From Eucommia ulmoides (Eukaryota > Streptophyta > Magnoliopsida > Garryales > Eucommiaceae): 64,000 nucleotides of DNA. Under the pieces are notes generated by a model. That model was not told the origin of the DNA, ran no database searches, and saw only the letters and a program-made list of their open reading frames with translations. The stretch is taken from positions 482,001-546,000 of the forward strand of contig CM028328.1 in assembly GCA_016647705.1 (NCBI GenBank), in the 5' to 3' direction. A program made the translations under genes and the position numbers. This document shows, one piece after another, positions 35,631 through 45,700 of the stretch. How positions within the stretch are numbered: position 1 is the stretch's first letter; the number at the start of each line of letters is the position of its first letter.

Positions 35631-37822
35631 TCAAAACAACCTAAACAGCAACAAAATCAAACCTCCTGCGAAAATTGTCATCCACCGGTGAGGAACAGAC
35701 AACCTCTGGCTGCCGCCGCTACTAGCACTGGCTTTTTCAGACAACTGTGGCGGGCATTCAAGCCCTAATTTCCCTTCCTTGCACTCGCTAGAGAAGAGTC
35801 CGGGGGGGTACTTTCCGTACAAATTGATGTAGCTGAACATGGTGGAAGCACATTCGTTCGATAAATCGTTTAGTTCCTCCGAGTAAGGACAAGCAAATTC
35901 TTTTAAAGCCGAACAACATGAACTGGCTGGATATAGAGGTCCTCTGCATTGGCTGGTGATGATGGTGTAGTTCAGAAATTCAAAGTTGACAGGACAAGCT
36001 GCACATGAAAATTGAGATCAATGTTTTGAGTAGGCTTGTAAAATTTATGTTTCTGTTCCAGAACAATTTTTTTTTTTCGAGATTTTTTGCGGAACATAAA
36101 CTTATTATGTTTGTTCTCAGATTTTCGTAGTTTTTTGTTCTAAATGTCTTGTTCCTATTTTCACATAAAGAAATTGCTTTGTTATTAGATTTCTAATTCT
36201 GTGCTGGGAACAAAAAACATCAGACATAGTAACGCTTTTTTTCTATGTACTTTTTAAAAGGAAAAAAAGTTAATCCACCCTTTTAAAAAAAAAATCATTT
36301 AAAAGCAAAAAACAAAAAATCAAATGCATATATTTAAGTCTGTTTGATAACACTAAAAATTAGTGGGACAAAGATTTGGTGGTCGTTGTTGGTAACACCG
36401 AAAATTAGGTGCTTTAATGCGCTTAGAACCCATTGGATAACACTGAAAATTAAGTGCAAAAAACGTATAAGCACTTAATTTTATATGTCGAAATTATAAG
36501 TGTTGGATTTATTAAATGTTGAATATATTAATTATTTACAACTTTCTCTATCTATTTTTTCTCAATCTAATACTTTATCTAATTATAATTGTTTGTATAT
36601 AACTTTTTTTGCAATATTTCTACAGTATTGATGTTGAATATTAGTAGAGGTAATTAAATGTTTGATGATTTTAAATAGTTAAGGTAGATAAATGTTTGTG
36701 GCAGTGAATAGGAATTAACATTTTTTTGTTTTTCAGATTCTTAAGGAATGCAGAAAATAATTCCAAATTATTCCCAAAATTTTAGGCACAGAAACGTGTT
36801 TACCAAACGCGTTTCTATACATTAATCCCAAATTTTTGGGAGCAGAATCAGAAATTAGAGAACAAAAATAGTAACCAAACCGGACCTAAGTGAACCACAC
36901 ATTACTTAAAAAATTTGAACACTTTTTAAGTGTTACTTATATTTTAAGTGATTGTTTCATTTTGTTGTCGGAGTTAGTTTGATAAGCACTGCAATTTTAA
37001 ATGTTGAATTGTGTTATCCAATGAGGTCGGTATCACTTAAAAATAGGTCAAAAAATAAGTATCACTTAAAATTCTCACTTAAAGTTATACAAGTAACATT
37101 AAACTATAACCATTGAAAAGTATAGAGAAAAACATAAAATAACATTCTAGAGAGAGAAAAATAATAGCAAGAAAAATGAAGAAAGAGAGAATTTTTAGGG
37201 ATCAAGTTGTAAAAAAAATTGTTGCAAAAATACAAATTTATTGAAATAAAAAATTATCTAATCAATTCATCGCTTAAATTTCAGAACTTAAAATTCAGTA
37301 CTTATCAACTTTCCGTACTTAATTTTAAGTTTTAACAAACAAGTCCCTTATATTTTCTTGCACTAATTCTCGTGTTCTAAGTTATAATGTTGAATGGTGA
37401 ATAAACACAACCAATTTGTTCAATCTGAACACCACAAGATGTGAATCTAAGTATTTTCTATTCTGAATTTCTAAAATCAATGAACTAATTAGGTTTCATA
37501 CCAGAACAAGAACAAAAAGAAGAAGAAGAAACAAACCTTTTCTCGCCTGAAGGAGGTTCCTGCCAGTGAAAGCATGATTTTCAAATACATCACCTGCACA
37601 TTAAAACACAAAAAATATATATAACTGGATCTAGATCTAGAGAGAGAGAGAGAGAGAGAGAATCACTGAATCTTCGATTGAATCGAGATTTACTAAATTT
37701 AGGCATGAATTTACGCGCGTGAGGTGAAGATTCTTACCGGAAATAAAAGTAGAAGCAGAAGAACAGCCGATCAATAGAAACAGCGACAGAAATAGAAGAA
37801 TCGAAGGTCCATTCCGATCCAT
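35631..37822 (-). CDS. LLG1: LORELEI-like GPI-anchored protein
   Basis: Three coding exons, 37822-37738, 37593-37537 and 35998-35631, give 169 residues, about the family length. LLG proteins sit on the outer plasma membrane as chaperones and co-receptors of FERONIA-type receptor kinases for RALF peptides. A signal peptide (hydrophobic LLFLSLFLLIGCSSA, about residues 9-23) comes first. Exon 2 encodes the conserved FTGRNLLQARK. Exon 3 carries the eight-cysteine domain, with NYTIITSQCRGPLYPASSCC, FACPYSEELNDLSNECA and FSYINLYGKYPPGLF. A hydrophobic tail (TIFAGGLILLLFRLF) ends the protein and marks GPI attachment. Intron 2 is long (1.5 kb) and filled with transposon debris. The gene matches AT5G56170 by order. 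The upstream in-frame ATG near 37921 is not used in this model because the signal peptide starts well after it. Confidence 0.92.
36337..37350. mobile_element. Nested MITE-like debris in LLG1 intron 2
   Basis: TTAAGTCTGTTTGATAACAC at the left and TTTTAACAAACAAGTCCC at the right are imperfect inverted repeats about 1 kb apart, and CACTTAATTTT-like words recur inside. At 36725-36895 a second sequence (AGAAACGTGTTTACCAAACG, ending TAACCAAACCGGACC) seems inserted; relatives of it lie at about 50215-50340. The superfamily is uncertain. Confidence 0.4.
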
Positions 37823-38106
37823 GGAATTTGTTCTTCTAATTTCTCCACAGCTTCTCGACGACGAAGAAGAAGAAGTACGAAACGTCAGATCTATGAATCT
37901 GCGTAGCCAAATGGAGCTCACACCTCCACTACTTCTCTCTCTTCAATAACAGGGAAGCAAAGCGGCGGACAGCTCACGAAGCAGAAGGAAAACGCGGAGT
38001 ACAGCCAAACAAAGAAAGTGCGTTCTACCAGACGACGTCAGCCATTATCCTTCTCTCTCTCTATTTATCTCTTCATTTTTCAACCTTTTACTCCCCCTTT
38101 ACTTGG

Positions 38107-39000
38107 GATAATGAGGTTTTCAGTCCTTCATAAATGGGGTCGGTGTTTAATTGGCGCTTATTATTCAGGGTTCGGTTCATTGGTCCTTCATAATTGAATT
38201 TTATTCTAATTTCGGTCAATTTGTGACGGTATTCACCAATTTAGACAGAAATAAGCACGTGCTTAAGATAATGAGTTTTTTAGTCCTTTGTAGATGGGGT
38301 CGATGTTTAATTGGCGCTCATTATTCAGGGTTCGACACATTAGTCCTTCACAATTGAATTTTATTTTAATTTCGGTCAATTTGTGACGGTATTCGCCAAT
38401 TTAGACAGAAATAAGTCACATGCTAAGTGTCACGATCTTAATTTGTTCAGTATTTGTTCTTGCACATGGTCGCTTGTTCGTGACCCTTTTCATTTGTTTT
38501 CTAGACTAGTTTAGTTTATTTCTTTCATTTCTTGTATAAAGACACCATTATGACTCCTCGAGCATAATGATGTGTATTGTGGTCACTTGTATTTTTTTAC
38601 TTAAACGATTATGTGGGAGAACATGCTCTTGAAGTCATTTAAGCATTTCACACCTTGTAACCTTTGATATTAATACAATTATTGTTGTTATTGTAATTGT
38701 ATTATTCTCTACATTGTGGGCATGTATTATTGTAGGGAAACTCGTTACTATTAAAACCGCTTCCGCTATTCAAGATCCTCTGATTTTCAAGTTTGCTACT
38801 AGGTGATCCCCTAGTTAGTGTCGCACGGTCCACTTTCTAGCCTCAAAAGACTCGGCCCGTGACACTAAGCATGTTACCTTAGAGCCACGGTGTATGCATC
38901 ATTTTGGCCAATTGGTAATGGTATTCGCCAATTTAGATAAAAATAAATCACGTGCTAAACACGTTACTTTAGAGGCACGGTGTATGAATCATTTTGGCCA
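38107..39000. repeat. 160-bp tandem repeat interrupted by a solo LTR, upstream of LLG1
   Basis: Bases 38107-38266 and 38267-38427 are two tandem copies of a 160-bp unit (shared GATAATGAG, TGTTTAATTGGCGCT, TTTCGGTCAATTTGTGACGG, TTTAGACAGAAATAAG). Related partial units continue beyond the LTR to about 39000 (GGTATTCGCCAATTTAGA, CACGGTGTATG). They lie only 150 bp or more upstream of the likely LLG1 transcript start. Confidence 0.75.
38428..38864. mobile_element. Solo LTR (437 bp)
   Basis: The unit starts TGTCACGATC and ends GCCCGTGACA and is flanked on both sides by CTAAG (38423-38427 and 38865-38869), a 5-bp target duplication. No internal retroelement sequence is attached, so it is a solo LTR left by recombination between the two ends. 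Its right 250 bp are closely related to the shorter LTRs at 54592 and 58780. Gypsy or Copia membership cannot be decided from an LTR alone. Confidence 0.8.
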
Positions 39001-39089
39001 ATTGCATAATAAACTTATAATCTACTCCGTTATAATAGAATGGAAACAATAATTTTTTCAAAAGTCCAAAATTAATGTAATATACGAAA

Positions 39090-39310
39090 GTCATTTGTAA
39101 AAATTACAATTGACTTTCATGTCTTACAGTGACTTTGAATATTTTACAGAATTTTTAGATTTTCAAAAAAATTAATGTATCAGGTGGGTGGGGACAATGA
39201 AAATTACTTGAAAAAAAATTACAATTGACTTTCATGTCTTACAGTAACTTTGAACTTTTGACAAAATTATTAAATTTTTAAAAAAATTAACGTATCGAGT
39301 AGATTACAAA
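39090..39310. repeat. Imperfect tandem repeat, unit about 115 bp, two copies
   Basis: The word ATTACAATTGACTTTCATG followed by TCTTACAGT occurs at about 39103 and 39218, with similar AT-rich sequence around both. Nothing else is recognised between 39000 and 39770. Confidence 0.6.
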
Positions 39311-39775
39311 ATTTGAGGATCAGGATAATTTTTATTTTTAATTTAACGGAATATATTTAAAATGGGTGAAGTTAAATCTTACATGAAAATGAGTGCAACT
39401 GTTCGTTATTATAATTTTAATTTTATTTTATTTTTTATCAAAAATAAAAATAAAGAGAACAAAAACTAAAAAAGAAATTGTTAGTTTCTCTCCTTTATAC
39501 TTTTATATATCAAATTTAAATTAAAAATAAAGAAAAATTACTTGGGTATTATTGAATAAAATATAAAGTTTCTTCCTTTTTAAGATTAAAAACAAGATTT
39601 TTAAAATATAGGGATTAAAATAAAATAAGATCAAAATAAAGGGGGGACAAAAAGTAATTAACCCTAACAATAATCATCGGCGAGTAATCCGCTTACGGGC
39701 CGCCACAACACCACCAGTCCACGCAAAGGAATAAATTAATTTGTGTTTGACAATTTTTTTTATTTATTTTTTTAT

Positions 39776-39948
39776 TTTTTTATGCTCAGGAGTGTTCATA
39801 CACATATAGTGTGAGACTAATCTCGTTTGGGGTGTCTGGTTATCCCTTTCTGAATAAATACTTTTCTGCAGACTTGAACTCTTGACTTTGTAGAGGTCTC
39901 TCAATTATTTTAACTCAAATGAATCTTATCACTTGAGCTGTAGCAATA
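39776..39948 (-). mobile_element. SINE family A copy
   Basis: Minus-strand copy. On the plus strand it shows TTTATGCTCAGGAGTG (tail end), GTGTGAGACTAATCTCG, the box B complement AGACTTGAACTC and the box A complement near CTTGAGCTGTA. Confidence 0.6.
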
Positions 39949-40191
39949 TGTTTTTTTTATATAATTTGTAATTTATAATTTTTTTTGAGAAATTTATTAA
40001 TTTTTATTATAAGTCTAAAGTCAAAATATGTTATAAAATTTACTGTAATTTTTCACATGATCATTTTGAATTTTTGAAAAAATTATTATAACACGTGAAC
40101 TAATGGACAAAAAATTAATAATTTAGTGTATTCTTTTTTATTAGGCTTAAGAATTATTTTTAACAGCTTATTTTGTAGCTTATCAATCAAC

Positions 40192-40368
40192 ATAGTGTGG
40201 CTCAAACGGTAAGACAATTTTAAGTTAAAACAGTTAAGGAATCTTTACAAGGTCAGAATTTCGAGTCTGCAAAAACACACTGGTTGGGAGGGACAACCAC
40301 GGAATCACGAACGAGATTAATCACACACTCTGTGTGGGAGTAGGAACACTTGTAGATATACAAAATAT
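40192..40368 (+). mobile_element. SINE family A copy
   Basis: One of the better preserved copies: box A-like GTGGCTCAAACGGTAAGAC, box B-like TTTCGAGTCTGC about 55 bp later, the family word GAACGAGATTAATCACAC, then GGAGTAGGAACACTTG and an AT tail. It faces the copy at 39776 head to head at a distance of about 240 bp. Confidence 0.65.
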
Positions 40369-40737
40369 ATATATATATATATAGCTCCTCAAAATATTTG
40401 ACTAAAACCAAAGCTCTATTTTTAAATGTATAAATCCATTAATTTCAGTAAATAAGTTTCAGAACTCTTTGCATTTTGCACCCTTGAAATTTTGAATTCC
40501 GCTAGCTTCTCTCCTTTCAAATTTAACATATTAAAAATTAAATTATCTAAATCATGTCAAGTCAGCCATTTCGTTATTTTTATGACGGAATTCGCCCACG
40601 TAAATGATTCCGTCTTTGACACGTGAATGATTCTCATCATAAAAAATAACAAAATTACCAATTTGAATATTTCAAGATTTAATATATTTAAAATAGGATG
40701 TTTCATTGACAAGTCCTTTATTTTACCCTTAATTTTA

Positions 40738-41675
40738 AAAAAGTCTCATGTGCAATTGCAATTTGTATTTTAGTCCCGCATATTAAAAAATGCGAAAGGC
40801 CCAACACATGCGCCTGCACTCGCGCAATTCATGTAACTAATTTGTATGTAAAATACTTGTTACATGCAACAAATATTACTGTAATTTGTAACATGTATCT
40901 AATATGTGTGTAAAAATTTATTAGATGTAATAAATATTACACAAATACATGTAACCAATATTAAACTAATTTCTCTATAGAATATTTGATAGATATAACA
41001 AATATTACACAGATATATGTAATATACTTACACATGAGTTGTTGTTGTCGCAGAAATTAGAAAGGAACAAATTTACCGAAATTTGATTGGGTTGAATCGC
41101 GGACTAAGTCGCTATCTTTAAGACGTTTCGCGACTCTATCCAAGAACGTGCAAGCAGTGTAACAGCTCAGAATCACCTCCGTTTAGGACCTTCTGTGCAC
41201 GGCAGAAGATCTGAATACTAAACACTCACACACTGTTCGAATGAACGAACAAACTGCTCGGAATACAACTTGAAAACCGAAATAAAAATTTATGTGTGTA
41301 AAAATTTATTAGATGTAATAAATATTACACAAATACATGTAACTAATATTAAACTAATTTCTCTATAGAATATTTGATAGATATAACAAATATTACACAG
41401 ATATATGTAATATACTTACACATAAGTTGTTGTTGTCGCAGAAATTAGAAATGAACGAATTTATCGAAATTTGCTTGGGTTGAGTCGCGGACTAGATCGC
41501 TATCTTTAAGACATTTCGCGACTCTGCCCAAGAACGTGCAAGCAGTGTAACAGCCCAGAATCACCTCCGTTTAGGACCTTCTGTGCACGGCAGAAGATCT
41601 GAATACTAAACACTCACACACTGTTTGAATGAACGAATAAATTGCTCGGAATACAACTTGAAAACCGAAATAATC
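40738..41675. repeat. Unnamed repeat followed by a 387-bp tandem duplication
   Basis: Bases 40738-40930 match 10785-11000. Bases 40904-41290 and 41291-41675 are two tandem copies, period 387 bp. Each copy holds about 140 bp of AT-rich flank plus the end portion of the LTR at 41434-42282. The duplication therefore happened after that LTR inserted. Confidence 0.8.
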
Positions 41676-42282
41676 GTACAGATAGATCGAATGATTCTGA
41701 TCTGAACAGACTGATGGTTTGAAAGCAAAAAATGATCGGGGAAGAGGCTGTTTTTTTTTCTTTCTCAAATGCAGATTCTTATTCTGTATATCAAAACAGA
41801 TGAAAAATCTGTATTTATAGGCAAGAAAAAACCTGAAATCAAATCAGAACGTTTGAAACCGAATCATAACTTAATTCTAGAAATTGTAACGTTTTGAAAA
41901 CGTTCAAAAATTTTATTTAATAAAACGTTTAAAACTTTAAACATTGCGTTTGGAAACGGTTCAAGAATAAAATTAATAGTTTATTAAATAAATTTTGTCC
42001 AAAATAAAATATATATAAGTGCCACCTCACTTCACGCGCAGCCCAACCGGACGGCGGTGGCGCGCCCGCGTGGTAAACCAATAGGGATGTAATTCCTCTC
42101 CCCTCCACAAAATGTGAGTACCCTTTGGGATACACCCCAAGTATCCTACCTACCCACTATTATACTCCTTTAGACCGTTTCTCCCAAACCAATATGGGAT
42201 AAAGGAAAAAAGAGAAATCTTTGACACTTATTATTATTTTCATATCTTAATTAAATAAGTAAAAATTCATTATTTTCCAACA
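41434..42282 (-). mobile_element. Solo LTR (849 bp), probably Copia
   Basis: Read on the minus strand it starts TGTTGGAAAATAATG and ends TTTCTGCGACA, with the 5-bp duplication GTTGT (plus strand) at 42283-42287 and 41429-41433. A TATA-like TATAAATACAG lies about 470 bp from the end, as in an LTR promoter. A TGTTGG start is common in Copia LTRs. No internal region is present. Its 3' end is partly repeated in the tandem unit to the left. It lies just beyond the 3' end of the SFH gene. Confidence 0.75.
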
Positions 42283-42791
42283 GTTGTAGTTATCAAGTTG
42301 TAACTAATTTTAGTTATATGTAACTAATATTCACAATAACATGAATTTATTCACTAAGTTCTTTATACACTCTGCACACAATGCGTAATACATGCGGGAT
42401 TAATACGCAAACAAAATCTAATTTAAATGATTAAATCAAAACTTATGTTTTAAATGGAACTAACATCAGATTACCTCCGTTATTTGGGAAGGATTGATCG
42501 CAATTATCCCAAAATACATCCCAAAATTGTGCATCAAAATGGATCGATTAGAACCCTAAAAAGAGGAAACAGACAATGCTGATGCTGCAAGACAACACTT
42601 TTCATTAAGCTACAACATAATATTAGTTGTGCAGGAGGTTACAACCAGGAGAACTGGGAAGACAATAAAAAAGAAGGGTTATCTGCAGCAACTTTGTATA
42701 ATATATAAACTGCTGCATATCTTCATCTCCAATGGCTATTCATTGTTTTATTCAACCCTTGCAGTACTCCTGTCCTCCAATTTCCAGAATT

Positions 42792-45700
42792 TCAACAGAA
42801 TAATAACCGTCGCTGCTCAAACGACACACCAACACCGTCAAAACCCGGCCATATATATATATATATATAATGTTGTAATGCAGTTAAAGAATGGAATAAT
42901 CAATCTCATGACGGATTTTAAAAAAGTAGGCCTTTGAATTAAGGTGGTTGTAGTTTTAGCAAGTGTTCTATTTGGTCCCTCCAACTTTGGAACGAAACAA
43001 TGTTACCTTTTAACTTTACGCATAATCGCCATTTGGTCATTCTGCTAAAATAAACGTTAGAATGGATAGAAGAGGTTGTCACGCCCTTTTTGATCATTTT
43101 GCTCAATTTCATCGATTTTTAATACGAACATTCTTGGCAAAATTATCAAAATAATATATTTTGTTCATGTCGAAACCCAAGGGGTTTTACTCACTCTCAA
43201 AAGACACCTTGAAAGATGAGGATTGTGGGATTCAACACACCCCTCACCGCATGGTGAACTTTGCAAAACTACTGCGAACATATATTAGGGGGAAGGGAAC
43301 AACATCGATGTGCGTGCAGGGTGGACTTTTTGTCAAACCACTGCTAATGGATATCGGGAGCCCAACGTTGAGGTGGGATTCAACCGTTCCAGCTCAACAA
43401 AATGGCCAAAAAGGACATGGGATGTCATGTGCAAGTCTACTTCATCCATTCTTACAATTTTGTTTGTTTTAGAAGCATTAGATAGAATTCTATTTTCGAA
43501 GTTAAGGGATAATATTGTTTTTGTTCTAAAGTTATGAGGGCTAAATAGAACACTTGCTAAAACTAGGGGGACCAAAATGCAATTCACCGGCTATTAATTC
43601 TTAGGGGTTTCGACACTTTGCACCCCTGAAGTTTTAGCTATTATTTCACTTTGGTCCCCCCATGGTAGCAATTCGAACACATAACTCCCTAAAGTAACAC
43701 CCTAAAGTTTAGTAATCATCCCACTTTAGTCCAAATTAATAACTCCATTACAATTTTGGAAGACAAACAATCAATTATCGTGCACCCAACTATTTTTAAG
43801 GATTGTATGGGCATTTCCAATCTCTTCCTTTTCCCCTTACAAATTTTCAACAAAACATACGTATATTTCTGATTATTTGAGCGGGAAAGAGGCTGGAATT
43901 GCCCATAAAGTCTCTTAAAAAAAGTCAGGTGTGTTGTCAGGTGACCATTTTCCGTCCAAAATTTTAATAGGGATAATGACCTCGACTGTAGTGGGACGAT
44001 GAAGAAACTTTAAGGTGTTATATTCTCAAATTGAAACCAAGGGGACCAGAGTGTCAAACCCCCTAATTCTTATGTTATTTATGTTCACCAAATGATTGCG
44101 AAAAGCAACTTACTCGAATTATGGGTTGCTGCAAATTCTCCAGCAACTCCTCAATCTCAAGGTTCTTCATCATTGTAGCATGCAGCAACTGTAATAACCG
44201 TTATCGTTAGCTACATAGTTTTCACTCAGTCTGATTATCGATAATGTAATAAGATATACTTACTCGCTTCGTTTTGTCAAGATCAAACTCCACAGACGTG
44301 ATCCTCTCCAAAGATTCTTGAAGCATTCGCTCCTTCTCCACGGGGATTTCATTAGGCTTCTTGTTAAGTTCTTCCATTATTTTTTCTAGCCTCTCGAGGC
44401 GATGTAGACATGGAAGGACACGATCTTCTCCACTGACAGCTTCAGCACAACCAGGTGAGCTGCTTTCGGGGTTTTCTTCACTGTCATTAACTGGATAAAT
44501 ATTGTTGTGTCTTCTCCAAGACTCATAGGGTACCCTACAAACAAATGCAAGAAGTTTGGCCGTGGAATATAACATGGTTCTTCCCACAAACTGCAGACTT
44601 CTCTTGAAAAACTTTTGGTTGATAGTGTCGACCCAATGGACCACCAGACCTAAAAGTAGTTTCGCTTATATCAGATGTATATCTCCTAAGAGGGATAGAT
44701 GATAAACAGCCCCGTCCCCCCCAAGCAATTGAAACACTTCGATTGATGAACTTGAAACGAATGGATTTTACAGTTGAATATCAACAAACTAAAAACATGC
44801 ATTCACGAGCCTAAAATAGCAGGATTTGAAATGACTTTAGGAAAGAATTGTTAGGTTTATCATCGGATGTGGAAGAGCTAGTGGTCAGGTTATAAGTGTG
44901 AGGAAAAGTCTCACCCCTTGAGCTAGCTTTTGGAGTTGAGAGAAGTCCAAGACCACCCTACACTGGTATCAAAGCTCAGGTTTCAATAACTTTGACCCAA
45001 TAGCCACAAAGGGAGAGACTGGTTGAGGGTCAGTCGACCAAAGGCCCAATATGTGAGGGGGACATTGTTGGGTTTATCCTTTATTGAATGTGGAAAGGGT
45101 TGGTAGTCAGGTCATAAGTGTGAAGGAAAGTCTCACCTCATGAGCTAGTTTTTGGGGTTGAGATAGGCCCAAGACCACCCTACACCACTCGATACTATTT
45201 ACTTCGATGACTAACATCTTCGTTTCACCATTTTCCACAATTTATTCTATTTCTTCCTTTCAAAAATAGAAGGGGAGAAGGTCAAACCCGAGACCAAATC
45301 CATTTCTACTTAAGTTCATGTAGTAATTTCCTCTGAAAAATAAAGTAAATTGCAGGCAATAATAAACTTTCAAGAGAGGATATGCAAGAACTACGACAAC
45401 ATAATAATCATAACCAGTACCTTGAGAATTTGGTGTTGTGTCACAGGCAATACTTTCTTTCGTGTCGACTTCATATGATTGATCCTGAGAACATCCAAGT
45501 CCTCGTCTGCCGTCAATAACTTGGTCAGACTGACTAAGATGATCGTCACAGCTGTAATAGGTAGTGGGATCTGATCCACTGGCCTGCATAAATCAGGATT
45601 TCGAGTAATAAATGTTCATAGTTCATAAACTTGTGTACCGAATTTGAGGATCAATCTTTTTCATGACATTTGTAAGCAGATATTCAAAGACACGACTAAC

